Assembly (NCBI RefSeq): GCF_006538345.1
Contig: NZ_BJKL01000017.1
Coordinates: forward strand, 1-46,886
DNA from: Alteromonas sp. KUL49
GTDB taxonomy: Bacteria; Pseudomonadota; Gammaproteobacteria; Enterobacterales; Alteromonadaceae
Direction of reading: 5' to 3'
DNA length: 46,886 nucleotides
Positions within the stretch are counted from its first letter, which is position 1, and each line of letters opens with the position of its first letter. The notes under the pieces are model-generated. The model was not told the origin of the DNA. It was given only the letters and a program-made list of their open reading frames with translations, and made no database searches. Positions 25,320 to 33,796 of the stretch are shown here, piece after piece. Made by a program: the position numbers and the translations under genes.

Positions 25320-27761
25320 ATGACGGTTCGTATGTCGCTAACGACCAAAAACACCATAGTATTGCTCATTATGGTGTTTATTGTGTCTGTGGTTATCTCT
25401 GCATTTCTTATAAGAGCCGCCGAACAAGACCTTATTGAACGTCAGAAGGTGACACAGGTTAAAAATCAGGGACGGCTACAATTACTTGAAGAAGTTATTC
25501 GAAGTAGGGTGGTAGTTTGGATTGATTTAGCCAACCAGTCCAGAGTGATTGAAAATGGGGACTACGATCGCGATGCTCTTCTAGCCACATTGACCAATGC
25601 AAAAGACTACTTAGCGTTGAACATACAGCTTGAGGAAGTGTGGCTGTTCGACCAACAGAACAATGCTCCAAGTGGTGTGAGAGGCGCTGCAATAAACACC
25701 TTGGTAGAAACAACTAGAGAGTCCCTTGATAGTCGTGCCATGATATTGTGTGAAGACGTTTGCTTTCACTACCTAGCTACACCAGTGATGGCAAATGAGA
25801 GTCAGGTACCTGTGGTCGTTGTGTCTACATCACTGCGTGAACTGCTGTCGTTGTTCTATCGCACTACTGAAGCTTTTAGAGTGGCCATGGTTCAAACCCA
25901 GTCCTCACCTCTACGGTTTAAGCTCTCTAGTCGGTTAACCGACGAAAACACTAACTTGCTCAATCGTATATTGGCGACCTTGCCACCTGAAACCACTGAA
26001 GGAATGTTGGTTGAACACGGTCAGCAAGTCAGTGTTGACGACCAAGTGTTTATGGTCAGTTTGATCCCATTTCGACATCTCGTGGGTGACCACCCATATG
26101 TGCTGGTGGTACGAGATATTTCTGACGCTATGGATCAAAAGTACCAGTATGAACTGGGTGTTATGGTCAGTGCTGCAATACTGTTTTTTGTGTTTGTATT
26201 CTTGTTGAATCTTTATTTACGACCTTATCGAGAGCGTCTACTCGCCATTAGTCAGCGCTTGCCGTTACTTTCTGAGAGAAAATTCCACGCGTTTCACAAA
26301 AGTACGCTCAATAGCCCTAAGCCAAAGTGGTTCCACCTTCCAGACGAACTTGATGTGGTTGAAGCTGCATCTACAAGACTAGCTAAAGAGCTTGAAGAAG
26401 TTGATAGCAAAATGGCCACTACGACAGCAAGGTTAGAAAAAATGGCCATGTTTGACGTACTTACTGGGTTGCCAAATCGCAATATGTTGACCTTTCACAT
26501 AGAAAAGGAGCTCGCAGATTCCTCGTCGAGTGAAAGTCGGTTAGTTGCACTTTTATTTATGGATCTTGACGATTTTAAAAAGGTGAATGACAGTTTTGGT
26601 CACGACATGGGAGACAAATTACTCAAGGCGGCGGCCGTGAGAATTTCGCGTTCCATAAAAGATATCGACATTGCCTCTCGATTTGGGGGGGATGAATTTG
26701 TTGTACTGCTCAGAGAGATAACCAGTCGTTCGCAGGTTGAGAACATTGCCAACCGTATCGTGAATGTTTTCAATCAACCGTTAGAGATTGGTGAGCATCG
26801 CTTCTACTTGTCGATAAGTATTGGGGTAGCAATAAGCCGTCACTCTCGGGCAACACACATAGAAATGCTCCGACATGCTGATATTGCCATGTACGAAGCT
26901 AAAGCGAAAAAAGGTGCTGGGTATAGTATTTATGATTCCACGATGAACCAAAAAGTCATGAAGAAGGTGGAACTAGAAGCGGAGGCACGCATTGCACTTA
27001 GAGAGCATCAATTTAGTTTGGCGCTGCAACCACAAGTAGATATCAAAACGCACAAGCTGGTAGGCTTTGAAGCGCTGCTTCGTTGGTATCATCCGCAGAA
27101 AGGAGCAATTTCACCGGGGGACTTTATCCCCGCGCTGGAAAATACCGCCTTTATGCTTGAGCTTGATTATTGGGTACTGAATAAATCTGCCCGTTTTATC
27201 AAGAAGTTTAACGAACGTGGTTTGTTTGATATGAAGGTGGCGATTAACCTCTCGGCTGAGCAATTTCTTGATCCCAACTTGCCAGAGTTACTGAAAGAGC
27301 AGATTATCAAAAACGGTATTGCGCCCTCTCAAGTGTGTTTAGAGTTAACGGAAACTGTGCTGGTTTCCGATGTGGAGCGTGCTACCGCGGTGATGAAAAA
27401 CGTCAGAGAAATGGGCTGTCTATTGGCCATCGATGACTTTGGTACTGGGTATTCTTCGTTAAGCTACCTCAAATCACTCCCAGCAGACTATATTAAGATT
27501 GACCAATCATTTATTGCGTCAATGATCGAAAGTGAGAATGACAGAAACATTGTACAGTCCACCATATCCATGGTGAGAAAGCTCGGTTTACAGGTTGTTG
27601 CAGAAGGTATTGAAACGTCGACACAATTGTCTTTGCTCAGTGATTATCAGTGCCATATTGGGCAAGGCTACTATTTGAGCCGGCCCATTCCCGAAGCCGA
27701 TATTTGGAGAGCGTTGGACGACAAATTGGTCGATGGTAAATGGCAGTTACCAAATACCTAA
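25320..27761 (+). CDS. Membrane-bound GGDEF-EAL protein (cyclic-di-GMP turnover) with periplasmic sensor
   Basis: An 813-residue protein with two transmembrane helices (about 12-32 and 281-300) enclosing a periplasmic region of about 245 residues that matches no domain I know. A helical linker leads to a GGDEF domain (FGGDEF, 455-460) and a C-terminal EAL domain (EALLRW from E584; ELTETV; IDDFGTGYSS; IKIDQSF). All key residues of both domains look intact. The inhibitory RxxD site before GGDEF reads KDID (K447), so product inhibition may be lost. Net direction of activity cannot be predicted. It closes the PstS-like and porin-like operon, 12 bases downstream. Confidence 0.9.
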   Translation: MTVRMSLTTKNTIVLLIMVFIVSVVISAFLIRAAEQDLIERQKVTQVKNQGRLQLLEEVIRSRVVVWIDLANQSRVIENGDYDRDALLATLTNAKDYLALNIQLEEVWLFDQQNNAPSGVRGAAINTLVETTRESLDSRAMILCEDVCFHYLATPVMANESQVPVVVVSTSLRELLSLFYRTTEAFRVAMVQTQSSPLRFKLSSRLTDENTNLLNRILATLPPETTEGMLVEHGQQVSVDDQVFMVSLIPFRHLVGDHPYVLVVRDISDAMDQKYQYELGVMVSAAILFFVFVFLLNLYLRPYRERLLAISQRLPLLSERKFHAFHKSTLNSPKPKWFHLPDELDVVEAASTRLAKELEEVDSKMATTTARLEKMAMFDVLTGLPNRNMLTFHIEKELADSSSSESRLVALLFMDLDDFKKVNDSFGHDMGDKLLKAAAVRISRSIKDIDIASRFGGDEFVVLLREITSRSQVENIANRIVNVFNQPLEIGEHRFYLSISIGVAISRHSRATHIEMLRHADIAMYEAKAKKGAGYSIYDSTMNQKVMKKVELEAEARIALREHQFSLALQPQVDIKTHKLVGFEALLRWYHPQKGAISPGDFIPALENTAFMLELDYWVLNKSARFIKKFNERGLFDMKVAINLSAEQFLDPNLPELLKEQIIKNGIAPSQVCLELTETVLVSDVERATAVMKNVREMGCLLAIDDFGTGYSSLSYLKSLPADYIKIDQSFIASMIESENDRNIVQSTISMVRKLGLQVVAEGIETSTQLSLLSDYQCHIGQGYYLSRPIPEADIWRALDDKLVDGKWQLPNT

Positions 27762-27909
27762 ATTACCACCTACTAGTGCTGTAATTACAAGTGTTTAGAA
27801 TTATTTACACGTGCCGCCGGATAACCTGATAAAACCCGAACTCAGCAGTGTACCGATACTCCCGCTTTCATTACACTAACGACCTTTTCTATCGACATCG
27901 GAGATTGGC

Positions 27910-29107
27910 ATGTCTGCGGCATTCATATCCCATTTGCAATCACAAATAACTGCAACTAAAAATGACGGCTTGTACAAAAAAGAGCGAGTAATCACGTCTC
28001 AACAGCAAGCTGATATCGGCGTGAGCAATGGTGACCATGTTATCAATTTTTGCGCAAACAACTATCTAGGGTTGGCCAATCACCAAGACTTAATTTCGGC
28101 AGCAAAAGCAGGCCTAGACAGCCATGGGTTTTGGCGTGGCTTCCGTGCGGTTCATCTGCGGTACCCAAGACATCCACAAAGCGCTGGAATCTCAAATTAG
28201 TGAGTTTTTAGGTACAGAAGATACCATACTCTATCCATCGTGCTTTGATGCCAATGGCGGACTTTTTGAAACCCTACTTGGACCCGAAGACGCGATTATT
28301 TCTGACGCCCTGAATCACGCTAGTATTATCGATGGTGTGCGCTTGTGTAAGGCAAAGCGTTATCGTTATGCGAACAACGATATGGAAGCACTAGAAACTC
28401 AGCTTCAACAAGCCAATGCCGATGGCGCGCGATTTAAAGTCATTGCCACTGATGGTGTATTTTCAATGGACGGTGTTATTGCTGACTTGGCGTCCATTTG
28501 CGATTTAGCCGACAGATATGACGCCCTTGTGATGGTTGATGATTGTCACGCGACAGGATTTCTAGGAGACAACGGCCGTGGTAGCCATGAATATTGTGAC
28601 GTGATGGGACGCGTAGATATTCTCACTGGCACTTTGGGTAAAGCATTAGGTGGAGCTTCCGGTGGTTATACCTCGGGCAAAAAAGAAGTCATTGAGTGGC
28701 TCCGTCAACGTTCACGCCCCTATTTGTTCTCTAATTCAGTAGCGCCGCCTATTGTTAACGCCTCGCTGAAAGTCTTTGAGATGATGAAAGACGGCGATAA
28801 GTTGCGTGAGCAACTGTGGCAGAACGCTAACCATTTCCGCACCCGTATGGAAGCTGCTGGCTTTACTTTGGCGGGTAAAGATCACGCGATTATTCCCGTC
28901 ATGTTAGGTGACGCAAAACTTGCGAGTGACATGGCGGACAAGCTGCTTGAAAAAGGTATTTACGTTATCGGGTTCTCATACCCTGTAGTGCCCAAAGGAC
29001 AGGCGCGTATCAGAACGCAAATGTCGGCTGGCCATACCCTAGCGCACGTTGATAAAGCGGTAGACGCGTTTATCGAGGTTGGTCGTGAAATGGGAGTGAT
29101 CGCATGA
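27910..29107 (+). pseudogene. kbl: 2-amino-3-ketobutyrate CoA ligase, interrupted by a +1 frameshift
   Basis: Kbl is a PLP enzyme that cleaves 2-amino-3-ketobutyrate to glycine and acetyl-CoA after Tdh oxidises threonine. The first frame starts MSAAFISHLQSQI and runs through NFCANNYLGLANHQDL to GLDSHG; the second continues FGVASVRFICGTQDIHKALE to the end and carries the PLP lysine in TGTLGKALGGASGGY. Removing one G from the GGG run at 28126-28128 joins them to exactly 398 residues, the normal length. The rest is undamaged, so sequencing error or a very recent mutation is likely. The stop overlaps the tdh start (ATGA), keeping the normal kbl-tdh coupling. Confidence 0.9.
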
Positions 29108-30129
29108 AGTCTTTAGTTAAGGCTAAAGCCCAGAAGGGCATTTGGCTTCAAGATACGCCAAAGCCTGAAGTGGGTCACAATGATTTGCTGATCAAAATCC
29201 GTAAAACAGCAATTTGTGGCACCGACATGCACATTTATAATTGGGATGAGTGGTCACAACAAACTATTCCTGTTCCCATGGTTGTTGGGCATGAATATGT
29301 GGGCGAAGTCGTTGGCATGGGACAAGAAGTCAGAGGGTTTGCCATCGGAGACAGAGTGTCGGGTGAAGGTCATATTACCTGTGGCCATTGTCGAAATTGC
29401 CGAGCAGGACGTCGTCACCTGTGTCGAAATACTGAAGGGGTGGGTGTAAACCGTCCTGGTGCTTTTGCAGAGTATTTGGTGATCCCCGCATTCAATGCGT
29501 TCAAAATCCCCGACAATATCAGTGACGATTTGGCCTCTATTTTTGACCCTTTTGGCAACGCTGTTCACACTGCATTGAGCTTTGATTTGGTCGGTGAAGA
29601 TGTATTGATTACCGGCGCCGGACCTATTGGTATTATGGCCGCTGCGGTAGCACGCCATGTAGGTGCCCGTCATGTAGTTATCACAGACATTAACCCTTAT
29701 CGCTTAGCCTTAGCTGAAAAGATGGGAGCAACTCGCGCGGTTGATGTGAGCCAAGAATCATTGCAAGACGTGATGAACGAGCTTGGTATGAGCGAGGGAT
29801 TTGACGTGGGCCTCGAAATGTCAGGAGTTCCTGTGGCGGTAAGAGACATGTTGGCCAAAATGAACAACGGCGGAAAAGTCGCTATGTTAGGTATTCCGCC
29901 ACAAGATGTCGCCATTGATTGGAACCAAGTGATTTTCAAAGGGCTAACTATCAAAGGTATTTACGGCCGTGAAATGTTTGAAACTTGGTACAAAATGGCT
30001 AGCTTGCTACAAAGTGGCCTCGATTTAACACCAATTATTACCCATTCTTATTCTGTTGATGATTTCCAGAAGGGGTTTGATACTATGGGGTCAGGTCAAT
30101 CAGGTAAAGTCATCTTAGACTGGCAGTAA
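29104..30129 (+). CDS. tdh: L-threonine 3-dehydrogenase
   Basis: A 341-residue zinc-dependent alcohol dehydrogenase family enzyme that oxidises threonine to 2-amino-3-ketobutyrate with NAD+. The catalytic zinc region is AICGTDMHIYNWDEW with GHEYVGEVVG. The structural zinc site is CGHCRNCRAGRRHLC, and the cofactor site is VLITGAGPIGIMAA. Length is that of E. coli Tdh. It overlaps kbl by four bases and is followed two bases later by glpE, so a kbl-tdh-glpE-glpG operon is likely. Confidence 0.97.
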   Translation: MKSLVKAKAQKGIWLQDTPKPEVGHNDLLIKIRKTAICGTDMHIYNWDEWSQQTIPVPMVVGHEYVGEVVGMGQEVRGFAIGDRVSGEGHITCGHCRNCRAGRRHLCRNTEGVGVNRPGAFAEYLVIPAFNAFKIPDNISDDLASIFDPFGNAVHTALSFDLVGEDVLITGAGPIGIMAAAVARHVGARHVVITDINPYRLALAEKMGATRAVDVSQESLQDVMNELGMSEGFDVGLEMSGVPVAVRDMLAKMNNGGKVAMLGIPPQDVAIDWNQVIFKGLTIKGIYGREMFETWYKMASLLQSGLDLTPIITHSYSVDDFQKGFDTMGSGQSGKVILDWQ

Positions 30130-30131
30130 TC

Positions 30132-30446
30132 ATGGATTCATTTTCTCATATTAGCATTGCTGAAGTAGCAGCGCTCCCCGACGATGCGGTTATCGTAGAC
30201 ATACGTGACCCACAGTCTTATGCCCTTGCACACATGCCAAAGGCTGCACCACTCAATAACGACAACTTCGCGACGTTTATTGATGCGACACCAAAAGACG
30301 CTCAAGTTGTGGTGGTTTGCTATCACGGTGTAAGCAGTCAACAAGCGGCACAAGTTATCGTTCAGCAGGGCTTTACGAACGTATACAGCATGGATGGTGG
30401 TTTTGAGGCATGGCGTTTGTCACAGCCTATTGTGTCTAATACCTAG
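30132..30446 (+). CDS. glpE: Thiosulfate sulfurtransferase GlpE (single-domain rhodanese)
   Basis: A 104-residue rhodanese. The active-site loop is CYHGVSS with catalytic C63, close to the CYHGNSS of E. coli GlpE. It transfers sulfane sulfur from thiosulfate to cyanide or to thiols. It starts two bases after the tdh stop codon and its own stop shares one base with the GTG start of glpG, as in the E. coli glpEG pair, although glpR and glpD are absent here. Confidence 0.94.
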   Translation: MDSFSHISIAEVAALPDDAVIVDIRDPQSYALAHMPKAAPLNNDNFATFIDATPKDAQVVVVCYHGVSSQQAAQVIVQQGFTNVYSMDGGFEAWRLSQPIVSNT

Positions 30447-31336
30447 TGAGTACGCCACTTGTTGCGTTTAATCAACAAACGCCTGCGCATCTGCTCGTCA
30501 GCTACTTAAATACCCAGGGAATTAGTTCCTCATTGGCTACGAGAAAAAATACGACAACGAACAACCTTGAATATGTTGTTGTGGTTGCTGATGCCGCGGA
30601 TATTGATGCAGCCATGGGTATCGCTGAAGCATTTGTACAAAACCCCAATGATCCGAAGTATCAACAAGCTGCATGGGAGCAAGGCGAGGCAACGTCGAGT
30701 CAGGCGAGTAGCCGTTTATTGCCCAATCTAGCGCTCTTTGAACAGGCCAAACAAGCGCCATTTACCGCGTTTATTCTGATGGTTTGTGTGTTGGTTTACG
30801 GTTTTTCTCATCTTGGTTTTTTTGGCGTAATTACTGCCAATTTATTAATGCAGCCGCTGGATATATTGGCAGAAAATCATCAATGGTGGCGTTTGTTAGG
30901 GCCTGCATTCATTCACTTCAGTGTATTGCATATCGTCTTTAATCTACTCTGGTGGGGAACACTAGGTGCACGGATCGAAAACACGATGGGAGTATCGATG
31001 CTCTTCCTATTGTTTTTTGTCTCAGCCATTGTATCGAACGTAACACAAGGCCTCTTCAGTGAGCCTCTTGTTGAACTCAATAATGTATATACGTTTGGCG
31101 GGTTATCCGGTGTAGTGTACGCGGTTATGGGGTTTGTATGGTGGATAGGTTGGTTACGGCCTGAATGGGGTATATCGATACAAAAGCCTATTATCGGCTT
31201 TATGCTTGTATGGCTGGCTTTAGGTTACGCAGATATCTTATGGGTAAGCATGGCAAATGCCGCGCACACCTCTGGCCTTATCTCCGGGTGCGTCATGGCA
31301 TTTATTGTTGCTAAATTTTCTGCACAGCGGCGATAA
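30446..31336 (+). CDS. glpG: Rhomboid family intramembrane serine protease
   Basis: A 296-residue GlpG with an N-terminal cytoplasmic domain and a rhomboid core of six helices. The catalytic serine is S221 in FGGLSGVVYA and the histidine is H274 in MANAAHTSG; the family WR motif appears as WWRLLGPAFIH. It cuts membrane proteins inside the bilayer. GTG is the likely start, one base overlapping the glpE stop. It converges with the FliL-like gene with two bases between stop codons. Confidence 0.93.
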   Translation: MSTPLVAFNQQTPAHLLVSYLNTQGISSSLATRKNTTTNNLEYVVVVADAADIDAAMGIAEAFVQNPNDPKYQQAAWEQGEATSSQASSRLLPNLALFEQAKQAPFTAFILMVCVLVYGFSHLGFFGVITANLLMQPLDILAENHQWWRLLGPAFIHFSVLHIVFNLLWWGTLGARIENTMGVSMLFLLFFVSAIVSNVTQGLFSEPLVELNNVYTFGGLSGVVYAVMGFVWWIGWLRPEWGISIQKPIIGFMLVWLALGYADILWVSMANAAHTSGLISGCVMAFIVAKFSAQRR

Positions 31337-31338
31337 GG

Positions 31339-31755
31339 TTAGCTTTGGTAAAGATACTTGGTGAAGATGACTTCTTTAATGACTTCGCCACCGGTCTCTT
31401 GCTTCATGTGCGCCTGAAGTGCTTTTAATATGGCTCTACGAATATCTTCTCTGCCCGTCAGAGATTTTACTTTTTCTTCTGGCTGGCTACCAAAAATCTC
31501 TATGGTAGTAGAGCGCAGTAGGGGCATATGGTGTTCCGCTACTTCTAGGTTATCTACACTGTTTATCATCAACTCAATAGTAACCCGCACATAGCCGAGC
31601 TTTCGACTAGTATCGCCCACATAATTGGTCACGATGTCGGGCTCAAGTGCAAGGTACGCAAAATCTGTGTTGGTTTGGGCACCAGCTTTGGTAGACAAAC
31701 CTAAGCCTACTAAAACTGCGAACAACATTGATAAAAACGGAGTTATCTTGGTCAA
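31339..31755 (-). CDS. FliL-like protein with signal peptide, outside a flagellar cluster
   Basis: A 138-residue protein with a signal sequence (FLSMLFAVLVGLGLSTKAGAQ) and a FliL-type domain: FAYLALEPDIVTNYVGDTSRKLGYVRVTIELMI, a later HHMPLLRSTTIEIFGSQ and ILKALQAHMKQETG. True FliL is a single-pass inner membrane protein of the flagellar basal body. Here the hydrophobic segment ends in AGAQ and may be cut, and no flagellar gene is near. It may be a divergent paralogue acting elsewhere. The same placement beside glpG and ubiC is, from memory, found in other Alteromonadales. Confidence 0.72.
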   Translation of the reverse strand: MTKITPFLSMLFAVLVGLGLSTKAGAQTNTDFAYLALEPDIVTNYVGDTSRKLGYVRVTIELMINSVDNLEVAEHHMPLLRSTTIEIFGSQPEEKVKSLTGREDIRRAILKALQAHMKQETGGEVIKEVIFTKYLYQS

Positions 31756-31935
31756 CTCTAAAACCTGATGATAAGTGCGATTACTTGCTAGTGTAGCAAA
31801 TCACCAATGAAACGCACTATACAAAATTTCCGATGACATAAGAAATTCATAATTATCAGCAAATTAATTATGTTCGATGGATTTAACGACTTACTTCCGC
31901 AGGTTTGCGGTTTATAGGCAATGTAATGTTATGAT

Positions 31936-32535
31936 ATGCCATTATCAATGAGGTGTAATTTGGATGTAGACGTGACACTAGCGGTTAGTTTTCCTGTCGG
32001 GCTAGACGTAACTTGGTACTGTGCAAGGGAGCTGAGTTTACCGGATCCGTATCTGAAAAACTGGTTACTGGATACTGGTTCACTAACAGAGCGCGTACAA
32101 TCCTTGTGTCATCAGTTTTCACTTAAGTTACTGGGGCAGGGATATTTTGACATTCATGGCAATGAAGCATTGGCACTACGTCATGACGAAAAGGCGAATG
32201 TAAGTGACTACCAAGTGAGGGAAGTTGTCCTTTGTGGTAATCAAGTTCCTTGGATATTTGCACGCTCGGTGATCCCCAATGGGTTAATTGAAGACGAGCT
32301 GGCAAACTTAGGCACCCAGCCTTTGGGTAAACGCCTGTTCAATGATGATCGTTTTAAACGTTCTGCATTTGAGTTATGCCAAGTACCCGCCCGCGCGTTT
32401 GGCTTTGATACCGAACAGCAATTATGGGGACGACGCTCTGTCTTTACCTATAATGACTACCGAATGATAGTCGCTGAAGTTTTTCTACCCAATGCGCCTG
32501 CATATGAGACTAGGTACGCCGAAAACAATGGATAA
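31936..32535 (+). CDS. ubiC: Chorismate-pyruvate lyase
   Basis: UbiC converts chorismate to 4-hydroxybenzoate and pyruvate, the first step of ubiquinone synthesis. Characteristic segments are VREVVLCGNQVPWIFARSVIP, LGTQPLGKRLFND and LWGRRSVFTYNDYRMIVAEVFLPNAP. The frame from the ATG at 31936 gives 199 residues, longer than E. coli UbiC (165). A later start, for example ATG at 31948 or a TTG downstream of GAGG, is equally possible, so the N-terminus is uncertain. It overlaps ubiA by eight bases. Confidence 0.93.
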   Translation: MPLSMRCNLDVDVTLAVSFPVGLDVTWYCARELSLPDPYLKNWLLDTGSLTERVQSLCHQFSLKLLGQGYFDIHGNEALALRHDEKANVSDYQVREVVLCGNQVPWIFARSVIPNGLIEDELANLGTQPLGKRLFNDDRFKRSAFELCQVPARAFGFDTEQQLWGRRSVFTYNDYRMIVAEVFLPNAPAYETRYAENNG

Positions 32536-33394
32536 TAGCAAACAAAGAATAGATGCCTATTGGCGTCTAATGCGACTGGATAAACCCGTTGGTATCTATT
32601 TACTGCTCTGGCCAACCTTGTGGGCATTAATTATGGCCTCGGAGGGATTACCTGCAATCGGTATCACACTCATTTTTGTGGCAGGTGTGGTGATAATGCG
32701 CTCTGCAGGATGTGTGATTAACGACTATGCCGACAGAAAAGTCGACGGTGCCGTGAAGCGTACGTCAGCAAGACCAATAGTGAGTGGGGAGGTCACACCA
32801 AAGCAAGCTTTACAGCTGTTTTTCGGTCTTATCGCAGTAGCTTTTGTTCTGGTGCTGTTTTTGAACTGGCAGACCATTCTTTTATCTGTAGTTGCCGTGT
32901 TACTTGCGGGATGTTACCCCTTTATGAAGCGCTACACGCACTTGCCGCAAGTGGTGTTGGGTGCAGCATTCGGTTGGTCCATACCCATGGCATTTATGGC
33001 TGTGTCAGAGACGATCCCTGTGTGGGGATGGTGGGTATTTGTGGCTAACTTATGTTGGACAGTCGCTTACGATACCATGTACGCCATGGTAGACCGAGAC
33101 GATGACCTCAAAGTCGGCATAAAGTCTACGGCGATATTGTTTGGAAAACACGATCTATTGATTATTGGTATTTTACAAGCCGTGACTTTAGGTTTGCTTG
33201 TTGCCGTGGGTATGGAAATTTCTGCTGGTGTGATTTACTACGGTGCTTTGGCGCTGTGTGCTGGCTTGTTTTACCGTCAGTACCAATTTACCAAACTTAG
33301 AGAGCGAGAAGGCTGCTTTACTGCGTTTTTAGAAAGTCACTATGTAGGGTTAGTTTTTACCCTTGGACTTCTGCTGCATTATGTCACGGTTTGA
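32528..33394 (+). CDS. ubiA: 4-hydroxybenzoate octaprenyltransferase
   Basis: A 288-residue membrane prenyltransferase of ubiquinone synthesis that attaches the polyprenyl tail to 4-hydroxybenzoate. Both Asp-rich motifs are visible: NDYADRKVD and DRDDDLKVGIKST. Eight or nine hydrophobic helices are expected. The open frame begins 12 codons upstream inside ubiC, but the ATG at 32528 (MDNSKQRIDAYWRLMRLDKP) matches relatives. Its start lies within the last codons of ubiC. Confidence 0.97.
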   Translation: MDNSKQRIDAYWRLMRLDKPVGIYLLLWPTLWALIMASEGLPAIGITLIFVAGVVIMRSAGCVINDYADRKVDGAVKRTSARPIVSGEVTPKQALQLFFGLIAVAFVLVLFLNWQTILLSVVAVLLAGCYPFMKRYTHLPQVVLGAAFGWSIPMAFMAVSETIPVWGWWVFVANLCWTVAYDTMYAMVDRDDDLKVGIKSTAILFGKHDLLIIGILQAVTLGLLVAVGMEISAGVIYYGALALCAGLFYRQYQFTKLREREGCFTAFLESHYVGLVFTLGLLLHYVTV

Positions 33395-33399
33395 GTAGA

Positions 33400-33429
33400 C
33401 ACAGATACCGCAGTCTTACAGTATCTGTG
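33400..33429. terminator. Hairpin between convergent ubiA and ubiK, possible terminator
   Basis: CACAGATAC and GTATCTGTG form a perfect nine-base stem around a 12-base loop, just after the ubiA stop. No T tract follows, so it may protect 3' ends rather than terminate. Confidence 0.4.
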
Positions 33430-33446
33430 CTCACTAGTGCAGAGCG

Positions 33447-33695
33447 CTAGCTGTCTTGATCGGCCTCTAACTTGGCGATACGCGCTTCCATGGCCTCCAA
33501 TTTCTCGCGGGTTTTAATGAGTACTTGGCTTTGAATATCAAATTCTTCGCGAGTAACAAGGTCAAGTTTAGATAACTGAGCTTGCAACACCTGTTTGATC
33601 TTTCCTTCTGCTTCTTCCGCAATGTTTTTAACACCTGGAGGAACGGCATCTGCAATTTGTTTAGCTAATTCTTCGAGTTTTTTCGGATCCAACAT
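33447..33695 (-). CDS. ubiK: Ubiquinone biosynthesis accessory factor UbiK (BMFP domain)
   Basis: An 82-residue protein starting MLDPKKLEELAKQIADAVPPG and ending with a heptad coiled coil (KTREKLEAMEARIAKLEADQ), as in UbiK/YqiC. UbiK assists the soluble ubiquinone synthesis complex together with UbiJ. Its position beside ubiC-ubiA is functionally apt. It is transcribed divergently from rep, with a good promoter sequence upstream. Confidence 0.93.
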   Translation of the reverse strand: MLDPKKLEELAKQIADAVPPGVKNIAEEAEGKIKQVLQAQLSKLDLVTREEFDIQSQVLIKTREKLEAMEARIAKLEADQDS

Positions 33696-33733
33696 GGAAT
33701 TCCCTTATAATGCGCAGCGCTAGAGTACTTTCT

Positions 33734-33761
33734 ATTTTATCGGCATGAAGATGACATGCAA
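33734..33761 (-). promoter_or_regulatory. Probable promoter of ubiK
   Basis: On the minus strand TTGCAT (33756-33761) and TAAAAT (33734-33739) are separated by 16 bases, about 40 bases before the ubiK start. Confidence 0.45.
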
Positions 33762-33796
33762 CGATAACTTTATACGCCTTATCCTTTGAGACATTC

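Noticed and set aside
27762..27909. Riboswitch or leader peptide before kbl
   Set aside because: I looked for a glycine-riboswitch-like core and for a short threonine- or glycine-rich frame and found neither.
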